A stretch of DNA of 64,000 nucleotides from Zychaea mexicana. Lineage: Eukaryota > Mucoromycota > Mucoromycetes > Mucorales > Lichtheimiaceae. The notes under the pieces were generated by a model that saw only the letters and a list, made by a program, of their open reading frames with translations, did not search any database and was not told the origin of the DNA. Numbering within the stretch: the stretch's first letter is position 1; each line of letters starts with the position of its first letter. The stretch spans positions 1 through 64,000 of the forward strand of contig NW_026516732.1 of NCBI RefSeq assembly GCF_025766255.1, given 5' to 3'. This document shows, in pieces, positions 32,559-43,068 of the stretch. The translations under genes were made by a program, and so were the position numbers.

Positions 32559-34176
32559 TTACTGCTGCTGCTGTTGTTGCTGTCTTGGTGCTAGCACGAA
32601 TCGAATGTTGTTCAAACATCCAGCAAGCTCAAATTTCGCATGTCGGGACAAACGAGAAGGATGATCGCGCGGAATATCCGGCCATCCTTCCATGACAATA
32701 TCCTCATACATCCGTTCATCCTTCCAGGGCATATTGGCATTGTCATCGATATGAACGCCGTAAAATTGCTGTACGGCTTGCCCTAAGGTTTAACAAGATG
32801 ATAGATACATTATTAAACGTCTCCTGGTATTGTTTATACGATAAAACTTACTATATCGACCAAAAATGGTATCCCGCATATCTTTCTCGTTACGATGCTG
32901 ATTTTTTTTGGAGATAGATCTATCAGCAGCTGCAACAAGAGATGGCGCAGGCACACTGTGATTCGTGGCAGTGGTAGTGGTGGTAGACGGAATAATAGTG
33001 GTGGTGGCAGTAGTAGTCGAAGAAGAAGTTGGTGTAGCGAAAGACGGAACAGAGGCAACTTTCGTATCAATGGCATTGTGTGCTATTTGCGCTGATAAGC
33101 TAAAGCATAAGTACTGAATTGTGGCAGTTTAAGTCATACAGTCTTCGGAGTACCTCGGTTATAAGTGATCATTTCATGTTGGAAATCGTCAATGAACGAC
33201 CGACTGGTAAGTTCGACTTCACCATGCTGCATCAGCTTATAGAAATGGCCTCCGCCAACTAAACGTTTCAATTAGATGGTTTCCTTCACATATCATTAAG
33301 AAGTTGTATTACCAGAGCCATAGCCATCCCTATAAGGCTTGATGACGCCGTCCGTTTTGCTTGGTGCAAGAAAGCAAATGCTTTCTACACCACATTCATC
33401 CCTCAGCATGGTGAGATTTTTCTCAAGAGCAGGTATGAGGCGATGGTACCTGTCTCGCATGGTCTTCTGCGTACCAATCATCTCCTCATTCAACTTTTGT
33501 GCCTTGTCCTCATACGGTTTCCGGGCATCTTCATCCATCTCCCTCCAAATTGCCCCTCTGCGCGCCTGGATGTTTCCGATTGATCTTTTGTTAACTTTCA
33601 ATTCTGCTTTTTCTAAAACATAGTTTCACACGTCATAAAAGGGTGTTCAGCGTTCTTAGTTGTACGTAAGAGATAGAAGATAATAAACTAACCATCAGAA
33701 TCAAAAGGGCGTTTCTGAAAGACGTTGAAGCCAGAAAACCCGCCAGTATTTTTGCGAATGAATGGTGGTTTCAAGTGCTTCAGAGCGTCTACAGGCGCGT
33801 TGGACCTCTCGGCAATACGAGCAAGGCGTTCCTGATACTCCTTCTCCATAGCCTTGTTCAAAGCGCGGACTTCACCCATCATCGTAGCTTCTCTGTTACT
33901 TTCGGTGGCTTCAGTAGTAAGTGCAACGGCCGCAGAAAAAATATCACTGGAGCAAGGGGTGTCCATCAAATGAAATGCCTTCAAACGATCAATTTCGTTC
34001 AAAAGCGCGTTCAGTTGAACAGCCACCTCTTCGTGTTCGCAAATGATTGACTGAATGTTCTCGTCTTCTGCAATCCACTTTGCTTCCTCGTCACTCCTCG
34101 CTCCTTCTTCTTGCATAAGTGCTTCTGTAGCTTTCTCATATTTTTCAATGAGTGTTTGGTCGTTGCGATGTAGCAT
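32559..34176 (-). CDS. HMG-box protein, five exons (450 aa)
   Basis: Exons 33,693-34,176, 33,313-33,612, 33,154-33,258, 32,852-33,091 and 32,559-32,782; all introns are GT-AG and the frame is open for 451 codons. Probably a nuclear DNA-binding protein. The N-terminus (residues 1-145) is acidic and helical. An HMG box spans the first intron: GFSGFNVFQKRPF, then IQARRGAIWREMDEDARKPYEDKAQKLNEE (about residues 148-205). A linker with GVIKPYRDGYG follows, then a Thr-rich stretch (residues 310-335), a conserved-looking module (VQQFYGVHID, WPDIPRDHPSRLSRHAKFELAGCLNNIRFV) and a terminal run of seven Gln. Fourth-exon acceptor CAG at 33,092-33,094 was chosen because the nearer TAG acceptor causes a stop. 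It is not the sexM/sexP type as far as can be judged. Specific role unknown. Confidence 0.8.
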
Positions 34177-34253
34177 GGTTTTTTTGATTTGGGATTAGAC
34201 TATGATTTTGAAAAATATGAGTAATGATTCCTTGTTTATTCAGAACCCGAAGG

Positions 34254-34295
34254 CTTGCGGTTGATTTGCGGTTACTTGCGGTTAATTTGCGGTTT
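34254..34295. repeat. Four direct repeats of TTGCGGTT
   Basis: CTTGCGGTTGATTTGCGGTT followed by two more TTGCGGTT copies about 10-11 bp apart, some 80 bp upstream of the HMG-box gene start. They could be protein-binding sites in its promoter or subterminal repeats of an unrecognised element. Confidence 0.6.
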
Positions 34296-34419
34296 TAATC
34301 ACGACCTGAAGCTCGGCAACCGCAACACCCAATTTTCGACTGTTAAGGTCGGGCGGGGGTGGTATTCTTAGCTGTGCTTGGATACTAAATATATAATTAT
34401 TTATAGTCATCAAACAATA

Positions 34420-34960
34420 CCTTTTGAATGCAGCCGAAACTGGCAAAAGTTTGACTCTCCAGAACTTTGTAAATCAAAACACAACACTCATTTTGTCTCA
34501 AACAATCCTTGGTGACGATTTTCAATCAGACTGGACGACCAGGTTTGCCTTCGTAGCCAAAGAACTGGATCTGATTGTTGTATGTTTTATTAGTGTGGTA
34601 CATGGATATGTTCCTTTTGTTTGAAAGACTTCTGACTGAATAGTGTATACTTTTAAAGAAATGTAGTAAACCAGACTGGCCAAAAATTTATGAAGGTCTT
34701 GTACACTGCGTCACCAATCAAGCAACACGTCGATCCCATAATCAAACTGCTATACCTGAAAATGAACCCCAACTATCAGCTGCCGGTCTATCTGGATCTG
34801 TCCCAAGTGGTTCAGCTACCGGTAATGGATCTACCCCACGTGACTCAGCTGCCCCTGCGACATCACGCAATTAATCTACTCCACGTTCTATACCTGCTAG
34901 TTCGTCTTCTCTGTCTGTCAAGCATCGCCAATGGGTTCAAAACATAGAGGAATAAACATT
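34420..34960 (+). pseudogene. Possible remnant of a plus-strand gene
   Basis: Around 34,664-34,850 an open frame reads KKCSKPDWPKIYEGLVHC...NQTAIPENEPQLSAAG and continues Ser/Gly/Thr-rich to a stop near 34,853. It is preceded by an acceptor-like TTTTAAAG. Upstream (34,435-34,560) another frame has a coding look (NWQKFDSPELCKSKHN) but meets stops. No family recognised; it may be the 3' part of a decayed gene next to the AT-rich element. Confidence 0.3.
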
Positions 34961-35169
34961 AACACGATGTTAATAAATTTTCTTTAAATTTTTTCTTAAC
35001 TGACAATTTTTTTTATTCTCGGAGTTTGAAATCGTGCATACTGTTAAATTTTATTTAAAAAAAAAACTGAATTTTTTTTTAATATAAAAATAAATACCTC
35101 CAATATTACTTGGCATAAAAAATTCAAATAGTTATATTAAATACTGAGCTTTTTATTAATAAAAATAGT

Positions 35170-36120
35170 ATGATTTGTTCTATTAAAGATTTAATGGAGC
35201 AAGTTATGCATAATTATTTTGAAGATGAAATGTTAGTTAAAGATATTGAAAGTAAGAAGATGATTATGAAAAAAAAATTAATGAAGAAATTAATAAAGTT
35301 AAAGATAATTATTTTTGGTATGTTAATACAAGCGATAATGTGTGCACTTACATATATAAAAGAGGTAAGAAAAATGGCCATATGTGTCATAGAAAAATTA
35401 ATACAGTGGTCCCCCGCTTTTTGCAGCCCCACTTTTTGCAGATCCTCAATTTTTGCAGATTTTTTTGGAGCATACCCGCTCATCACTTAGTAAAATTGCA
35501 GTTTCCTCACTTTTTGCATTTTGCAGGCCAAAAATGGGGACCTGCAATTTTCCGCTATTAACTCGAGAGCCTGGGACACAGAGTCTTGAACCAGTGACAT
35601 CTACATGTAATGTTGATAGATAGCGTCCTTTTGCTCGTCAGTAAGCTTTGGGTATTTTGCTTTTACCATAGTGGTGTGGATGTGTCGCTAGTGCAGTATA
35701 TAAACATCAAGAATGAGATGACAGCCTTTTATATAAAAGTTGATTTTTAATAAGTAGCCTCAGTACAACACCGATATCTTTTAATTGGTTTACTATCATT
35801 GACACTTGATTAACATAATAGACTCAGTCTGTGTAACATCTCATACTCATCCTCACTTTTTGCAGTTCCCCACTTTTTGCAGTTTTTTCCACTAAAAACC
35901 GCTACTGCAAAAAGCGGGGGACCACTGTACTAATCTTAATAGAGATAAACCTAAACCTGATTACCTTTGTACTATACATAGTAAACTTCATGTTCCAAAG
36001 AAAAAAAACAAAAAATCTACAAAAAAAATAGAAAATCCTAATTTACCATGCATAATTGTTAATGATGGTGATTTTATACATAAAACTAATAACAAAAGAA
36101 TAAAAAAAAAGAAAATCTAG
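35170..36120 (+). pseudogene. Small zinc-binding protein of the AT-rich element, interrupted by a transposon
   Basis: The first block starts at 35,170 (MICSIKDLMEQVMHNYFEDE). A frame change near 35,255, beside an A9 run, leads into KDNYFWYVNTSDNVCTYIYKRGKKNGHMC. The 524-bp nested element then interrupts the frame, and removing it with one TA copy continues directly into NLNRDKPKPDYLCTIHSKLHV and a Lys-rich tail ending at the TAG at 36,118-36,120. The pattern C-x-Y-x3-R-G-x3-G-x2-C ... C-x2-H-x3-H looks like a small zinc-binding module. I recall such modules from large DNA viruses and AT-rich protists, but no search was possible. Function unknown. Confidence 0.6.
35404..35927. mobile_element. 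Non-autonomous pogo-like (Tc1/mariner) element, 524 bp
   Basis: Perfect 23-bp terminal inverted repeats begin CAGTGGTCCCCCGC and continue CTTTTTGCAG. TA lies on both sides (35,402-35,403 and 35,928-35,929), the target duplication of Tc1/mariner. The motif CACTTTTTGCAG recurs near both ends in the same orientation. On the minus strand, behind a TATATAAA box at about 35,697, an ATG at 35,669 opens MVKAKYPKLTDEQKDAIYQH and stops after 22 codons. This looks like the first codons of a CENP-B/pogo-type transposase, suggesting a deletion derivative. It sits inside, and breaks, the zinc-binding ORF. Confidence 0.9.
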
Positions 36121-36297
36121 AAAAATATATATATGCAACAGTGGAAGTTTTAACCTAGCAAATGTACTTAAAGGATTATTACAATAATAGGAACCGACGT
36201 TATCTACTATACATACTCAAATAATATATCTTACATAAAATAAAATAACTACACATAGTTATGATATTTTATTAGGAAGGGTAGAGTATCGAGTTAT

Positions 36298-37852
36298 CTA
36301 AGTTAATTTATTAACTTTCATATAGTTATTTAACATATCGGTTTCATTAAAATCTTTCATTGATATCCAGCTATTTTGGGATTCATTATAACCTTTCCAT
36401 TTAATTAGGAATATATAGGAGTCATTTTCAAATTTATGATTTATTATGGATTCTATTTCATAAGAAATATTAGAAGTTGAATTATTTCTAATTTTATTTA
36501 TATCCATTAATGTTCCTTTGCCTTTACCTTTTCTTTTTCTTTTTTTCTCATTGAATTAAGGTACATCTTCTTCGCTGGAAACATCTTTATCATTATCATT
36601 TTCATCACTGTATTCATTATCAATAATCATATCAGTATTATCTATACTTAAATTATTTAAAAACTGTTCCTGTAATTTAACCATTTCATCTAATCTATTT
36701 TTTGCCTTAGATGAATTGCTAATAACTATATCTATTAATTTAGCTTCGTATGGAAATTCAAAATTATCTAATTCCCATAATTTTATGATGTGCTTGTGTA
36801 TTAATATTAAACTTTTCACTAAATATTTTTATATTTTTTAATAAATAAGCAACACGAAATTGAAGATTATAAAACTTTATGTTGTCCATCTTAACAATAG
36901 ATTTATTATTATTAAATCTATAAAATTTATTACCTATTGCAGCAAATTGGTCTTCTATTTTTGAACGGAAGCTACCAAAAACATCATTATAATGCCTTTC
37001 TTCTGCTGTTAAATCTACATTCTTTTCTTTGCGTATAGGATAAACAAAATTATTTAAAGATAAATCATATCCTTTTTCTGCACCAAGTTCTATAAGCTGA
37101 TTAACAAATAAAGTATAACCACCATCTGTTGCCAATACATCTTGTTTAGATATTTTCTTATATAATTTCATGTTCAAAAACATACTTCTGTCAGAACTAT
37201 CAGAACAATAATCGCTTTTGGAAGCATATAAAATCATATCGTTAATATTGCTAACAATTTGTGTACGAACTCCATTTTTTTTAAATTTATATGACCATAA
37301 TCTTTCATGTTTTATATCAGTATTAACATAGTTAATTCTTAAATCATGACCATCTATTATAAAAGTTATGTGTTTAAAAAGTGGTGGATTATATTTATAA
37401 GAAGATAAAATTCTTAAAGTTAAAGAAGAAAACATATTCTCCATAGAATCATTAACATTTTTATTTAACCTTTTATAGTTATCTTCATCCATCCAAAACT
37501 TTTTATAGTATTTGTGAAATGATGTTTGCGGGATAAACTTATTAATTTCAATACCAGAAACACTAGAAACTAAATGATATAATAAAAATAAACCTTTTTC
37601 AACTTCAAAATAAGGGCCAGGATATTCACAGCTAGTATATAAAACAACCAAAAAGAAAAAAATAGCTATATGACCAAGTTTATTTACTATAATCTTTTTA
37701 ATATCATCAATACCTTTAATATGTTTTAATTCTGTACGATGCTTGTAATTATAATTAATAATTGGCCAGTTATATTCCAAAAATTCCCACTTATTAATAA
37801 TAATTTTGTTAACTTCATTATTAATCTTTTCATCTATTTGTTGGTTATCCAT
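36298..37852 (-). pseudogene. DDE transposase with C-terminal chromodomain (one frameshift, one stop)
   Basis: The ATG at 37,852 opens a 362-residue block containing the DDE core: Asp in ITFIIDGHDLRI, Asp in DVLATDGGYTLF, Glu in GSFRSKIEDQFAAIGNKFYRF, a DDE_Tnp_4-like layout. Near 36,775 the frame shifts into ELDNFEFPYEAKLIDIV and an acidic tail (YSDENDNDKDVSSEEDVP). A TAA at 36,556-36,558 follows. Beyond it, in the same frame, come a Lys/Arg-rich stretch (EKKRKRKGKGKG, nuclear-signal-like) and a chromodomain (YEIESIINHKF, YIFLIKWKGYNESQNSWISM, FNETDMLNNYM) ending at 36,298. Known precedent: chromodomains at the C-terminus of chromovirus integrases guide insertion. By inference the ancestral protein was one polypeptide targeted to modified chromatin. 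Confidence 0.75.
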
Positions 37853-38231
37853 TGTAATATATTTTTATATTTAATTAAAATTCAATTTTTTTTATATTCA
37901 ATTTTAAAAATATGATAATTTTATAAACATGAGGAATTTTTGTGAACCTTAAATATTTTGTTGACCTTAGTTTAGATGAAAAACTTCAACTAGTAAACAT
38001 CCTCCACATACGAAAATCTTAAAACGAATCAAAAGTGGTAGATAACCAGTAGTACGACGTCTGAATCTGGATAAGTACAGAGGGTAGTAGTAGAAGATAA
38101 GATGAAGATGCTAGCTTTAAAATACTCCCATCACCAGTAAGTTCACTGCAGTATTTTTTTAGGGAAAGAAGGAGTCTAGAAGTAGTCATGCTAACCAATA
38201 TTCTCATTTTGTATTCAGCCCCGCTCATTCA

Positions 38232-39453
38232 ATGATCTTAAGCACCAAAGACGATGCTTGGAAAGATTACTTTTCGCCCCAAGAACTCCATCAAATCAAC
38301 ACGCTGAACCCTATCGAACTTCCATCGCTACCTGCTTCCCTCAAGGAATACTTTTTGTCGTATCAAAGAAAGGTAAAGGTCATATTGAGCATGTGTAGTA
38401 GTAATTTTTTCGTAAGTATGTGTCAGTGAGTAATTCTACGGCTGTTTGATCATATAGAAAACATTGGATCAGCTTTTGGAGCATCGCAAACGACACGACT
38501 TCAATCCAAGAACCCAACCTGACTTGTATTGGGCTCAGAAGTCGATTATCCATGCAACAGATCTTTTTTTGTACCAGCAATTACCTGCGACCTATGATAC
38601 TGAAAGTGATCTCATACATAAAAAATGGGGGTTTGTGCAGTCCTGCTTTTATGAATCGAGATTCCGTGTCTAAAGATAAAATTTCAACACAAATCATTAT
38701 GATGGCACAATTTCAAATGTGTGGCAACATAGACATTAATGTGTTTATAGTTATATATAGTGGAGAAAAGTCCAGCATTAGTTCCTCAATAAGAAAAAAT
38801 TCAAACCGATCTACTAATGAAGAAGGTCAACTCAACAGGAAAGTGGTTGGCACAAAAGTTGACCTTATCATCAAGCAAGGAAACTTAGAATATGGTTGCA
38901 TGGAAGCTGGTTGTTCAGACGATCCATTGAACACCAAAGGCGTAGACGAGGGTAGATTGAAACTTCCAAGGACTTTGAAGGATATTTTGTGTCGTTTGAC
39001 GAAGGAGGCACCGGGAAAAATGAACGATATCAAGGTTGCAGGTTTGGTCATTTCTGGTAAATATATTATTTAGTAGTCATACTGTGTTTTCTTTGAGTTG
39101 TCGCATTATAAAGTTGATGTATTGAACTAAATTGCTTTTGAATAGGCATCAACATCACGTTGTACATCGAAGACTGTCCTGCTGGTTCAGTGACAAGGTT
39201 AAAAAGTATTGGTCCTTACGAGTTTCGCGGATCTGTCGAAAAATTCGCAAAGAAATTCATTCCGCTCCTTGCTCTGGTTGTTTGGCAAACCAAAGTTATC
39301 ATGAAAAATATGCTACAAATTATAAATGCCGGTGAAGAAATCATTTTTCCATCGATCGACGGCCCAGAACCCCCACAAATTCCACCTTGCATGCCATCTC
39401 CAAAACTTGGCACAAAAAGAAAACACAACCAAGTCGACTATCTAAATAATTAA
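38232..39453 (+). CDS. Uncharacterised four-exon protein, nuclease-like motif (315 aa)
   Basis: Exons 38,232-38,372, 38,458-38,665, 38,766-39,056 and 39,146-39,453, together 316 open codons. Exon 1: MILSTKDDAWKDYFSPQELHQINT. Exon 2: TLDQLLEHRKRHDFNP...DLYWAQKSIIHATDLFLY. Exon 3 has RKNSNRSTNEEGQLNRKVVGTKVDLIIK then NLEYGCMEAG, and LKLPRTLKDIL. Exon 4: GINITLYIEDCPAG...KRKHNQVDYLNN. The D-x(n)-E-x-G pattern in exon 3 recalls PD-(D/E)XK-type nuclease cores, an inference from spacing only. Similar sequences, as I recall, form multi-copy families of unknown function in Mucoromycota. The junction between exons 2 and 3 is the least certain: the acceptor GAG at 38,763-38,765 is needed to keep the frame. 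Confidence 0.65.
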
Positions 39454-40141
39454 TCTTACACTACCGAACCTGCCTTGCATCATCATCCTACTGCAGTTAT
39501 AAAAAATACCCTCTTGCCAACCAACCACTTTACACATAATCAAACATCACCATTTTCACAATCTGCACTCTCATATGATACTCAAAGTAATTACATACAT
39601 ACAGACCACATATTTACACACATCAAAACAGTCATACATACACGCATTCAAAATTTCACATATACACGCACATAATTTGGTCAAGACGAAATTTGTAATA
39701 AACACAATATATTACCCCCTCTCATTTTTTTCATGACTCTTGTGTTATTCAGGAACAAAACAAACATATACAGTATTATACTCAGCACAATTCATTGAAA
39801 AGTGAAAGAGAGAGAGAGAGAGAGATGAAAAAGGAGTGGTATACATATTGTTTTTAAATAATAATGTTGAGGTAAATGAAGACCATTAAATTTTTTGATG
39901 AACATGGCCTATAATACCTTTACGCAATATGAGATGGATCACGGTGTCGATCGATCGTCACAAAGAATCCTTGCTGGAGCTTTTGAACAAGCGTATCAAA
40001 AGAACTGGAGATGATGAAGCCAAACTTTAAGGATTCATGTATGTTACTAGAGGATGCTGATTATGATATCCAAATATTACTTGAATAAGAGAGGGATAGA
40101 AATTATAGGGGGTAGATTTAAGGGGGGCCGCTGTAGAACCA
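39454..40141. other. Intergenic stretch with (AG)n
   Basis: No gene visible. The 3' flank of the preceding gene is rich in CA/TA dinucleotide motifs. A pure AG run of about nine units occurs near 39,807-39,825. The rest is AT-rich. Confidence 0.6.
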
Positions 40142-41130
40142 TCAGCGTAATTGATATCTTTCATAAAAGTGGCGAATAAGTTCCCCGATGAAGATGATGC
40201 TGTCGCTGTTGATGATCTTCTGTGTTGTCTTCTTCAGGTTGTGCAATTGTAGGTGCCCGTTGAGTACATTGGTAGCGGTTGTTGTTGCATTTGTCGATGG
40301 TATTATTGATCGACTTGTCGTGTTGCTGTTGCTGTTGTTGCCAAACAAGGATGCAGATGTTGGATCGGGAACTTAGATAGGGAAGCTAAATGGCGCTCGA
40401 TTGAAGCGTGGTGTCAATGACCAATGAGAAGCAAGTGTCACCGGATACCGAATCTCTAAAGAATACATGATTACTGTTGTGACAAGTCGGTGCCTAGGGT
40501 TCACATACCTTTCAACGAATACCAACCATTGATCACAAACGATACCCTTATGCAAATACCTAGGTGTGTTATGAATTTTTTGTTGCTGCTGCTTTTGTAA
40601 TGAGGTGTGGTGTATATGTGAGAAACACATGCGAAGCATGGTTTTCCTTGACTATAATAAACAACGTTGACAAAGGTCGAAATATTTTAATTTGATGAGG
40701 TTCCTCTATATATTATGAACAAGTAGCCTTTTTTTTAATCTTTATGATTAATATTTTACCTTGACAGACAGAATACGAATGTCTAACACCGTCGATTTAT
40801 GACTCACAGAAAATACAAAGGAACCTCGAGCCTGAGGTTGCTGAGGCACGTTTGCAGTGATGGGCACCTGGAACTTCCATCAACAGGTTGTGGTTGAACA
40901 TTTTGTGTACATGTATGACACTCTTACTATGAATGACAATGAATACAATAACATCTCGAGTTGAAAGATAAGAAAATAATAATTGAGTAAACTAGAATAA
41001 CGTATAAAATCTGCTGTCAACACCAAACTTACGTATTGGCATCAAATTGCTTTGAGCAGTTGTTGCAAGTATGTAGGTGGACAAGTAGGTTGTACAAAGT
41101 AAATCAATCGCCGCTTGATAAATTTGCGCA
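40142..41130 (-). CDS. Candidate hypothetical gene, structure uncertain
   Basis: Several minus-strand blocks look coding and are bounded by good splice sites. 41,030-41,125: NKAAAQIYQAAIDLLCTTYLSTYILATTAQSN, donor GTAAGT. 40,752-40,880: VPITANVPQQPQARGSFVFSVSHKSTVLDIRILSVK, donor GTAAAA. A block near 40,570-40,640 (QKQQQQKIHNTPR). 40,142-40,372: VPDPTSASLFGNN...LQLHNLKKTTQKIINSD, ending at 40,142. The block upstream of 40,372 has an in-frame TAA, so at least one more junction is missing. No start codon was fixed and the family is not recognised. It is divergent from the F-box gene and would share its promoter region. Confidence 0.35.
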
Positions 41131-41256
41131 GCGGCCTTGTTTATAAAGTCACACTTTGTTTGCTTAAAAGTTCTCCGTTTCCTTTCCCTTGAACACTTTA
41201 GTTAATTCCACGTCCTGAGTTTTCTCCTGACAATTTTCTAACAGCATACAAGCAAA

Positions 41257-43068
41257 ATGAACAACATAATCACAAATCGATTAGCCAATCGTCTCGGTCC
41301 GCTTTCCGTCTTGCCTGTCGAGATCTTGATTTCAATCTTTGCGCTGCTTTCGACCAGCGATCGTCTCAAGGCGCGCGCTGTATGCACAGCGTGGAACGAA
41401 TGGATCATGAATACACCTCTGGTTTGGGCATCGACCGAGGTTACCCGAAGCAACTCTAAAACTATTTGTGGTGTGCTGCCCATTGTTGCGGGTCACATTG
41501 AAAAGATCGTTGTCCTTTGGGACGCAAACAGCTTTTTGACGCCAATGGCGCAAGGTCTTTTCAAAAACCTAAAATCGTTTGAGATGCTTGGTATGAATTG
41601 CAAAGTGATCCGAGCTCTTATCCTGTTGATACATCGATTATGGCTGCTTACAAATAGGTTATATCGATACAACTTGGGTTACTATTAATATTTGCTAGGC
41701 ATCAAGACTCCCAATGTAAACTATGTAGAAGAGGAGCTGAGTCTGAGCGCACTTCGAGCAGTCAGAAATACGTTGACCGAGGTCTACTTGGACTTTAAGC
41801 TCACTCCGGAGCCACCCACCTACTTTGACATATGTCAGGCGTGTCCAAATCTCAAGAAAATTGGCTATTACGTCAACCATTTCAAGTGGCCGAGAAGTTT
41901 CTACAACCAGAACTATATCCTCAACACAGACAATGACATAACGTTTGATAAGATTGTGGAAGCAGACATTGGCGCAAACAGAGTCGCTCTTACGTCAGTC
42001 GACGTCGAAACGGTTCTGAAGCAATGCCCAAACCTGAAAAACCTCAGCGTCACCAGATTTCCGTATCAACGATTCATCGGTATCATTGCTAGCAACGGCA
42101 TGCACCTGGAACGGATCACATTCAACCGTCGTCAAAAATGCACATATCATCAAGACAACCGCTTCCCTGTGACGTTTCCCAAAACGCTGCCATATCAACC
42201 TGGAAAGCTGCATAGCCTGTGCCTGATGGAGGACGACTTTTCAAAACCGATGCCATGGGAAAGCTTGCTACCGATTCTCGAACAAGCAGCATCTACGCTT
42301 CACCACCTGAGCTGCTCGCTCAAGATGCATAATACCAAATTCACTCGCATTTTCGGTGCCAACCCTCGCCCAATCGCTTTTCCAAACCTATATTCTGTCA
42401 AGTTATGTGTCGGGGACACAAAGTCGCAAAAGTATGCTGCCTCCTTGTTGACCAACGCACCAAAGCTTGCCGCAATCGCCATTCGTAACTACTCTCATGG
42501 CAAAACGGACGACGGCATCCTGGATGCCTTGTTTGACGTCAAGAGTCTGAAATGGCTCGAGCTTCTTGAGGAATCCAAAAACAAGCAACTCAGTAACAGA
42601 AGACTGTGCAACCTGATAAAGAAGCATGCGGACCTGGGTGATGACGCTCCTCTGCAATATGTTTCGTTTGACGGCCAGTTTCTTAACCGTGCGGTTTTGG
42701 AAGAGCTGGCAAAAGTGACGTCGCTGCGCGGTGTGGATCTAGGATTCAGCGATGTACCTCTCGGAGAATTCCTGTCAGCCATGGCCAAAGAGCATCCACA
42801 CTTTCGCGAAATTCATCTCACCAGGATGAGCTCAGTAACAAACTTTGATCTTGCACTACTCACCCAGATTCGAGATCTGACACGGATTCATCTGCTTGGT
42901 TGCAAGAGCGTCGATGGGACGGGTTTGTACAGGCTGCTTACAAGTTCATCTTTGCAAGAGTTGGTAATCAGTAAAGAAACAAGTCGAAGAGAAAGGTTTG
43001 ATGCGATTGCGAGAGAAAAGCTTGCTCGATTCATGATTGATTCGCATTACGACGACTCCTGGTTTTGA
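41257..43068 (+). CDS. F-box protein with leucine-rich-repeat-like region (567 aa)
   Basis: Two exons, 41,257-41,590 and 41,699-43,068 (GTATGA...TAG intron), 568 codons open. Substrate-recognition subunit of an SCF-type ubiquitin ligase. The N-terminal F-box is clear: LGPLSVLPVEILISIFALLSTSDRLKARAVCTAWNEWI (about residues 13-50). The remainder is a series of irregular leucine-rich repeats (for example CPNLKKIGYYV, CPNLKNLSVTRFP, LKWLELLEE, LTRIHLLGCKSVDGTGLYRLL), as in fungal FBXL-type proteins. The donor at 41,591 was chosen because it joins EMLG to IKTPNVNY in frame. Target unknown. Confidence 0.85.

Larger units (their letters stand above)
34960..37930. mobile_element. AT-rich DNA transposon with chromodomain-linked transposase
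   Basis: About 3 kb whose base composition is far more AT-rich than the neighbours. It encodes convergent genes: a zinc-binding ORF (plus, about 35,170-36,120) and a DDE transposase with a downstream chromodomain (minus, 36,298-37,852). Both ends contain similar AT-rich runs (GAATTTT...AATATAAAAATA(A/T)AT) in opposite orientation at about 35,045-35,100 and 37,855-37,910, but precise inverted repeats and a target duplication could not be fixed, so the limits are approximate. A smaller transposon is nested inside. Confidence 0.6.
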
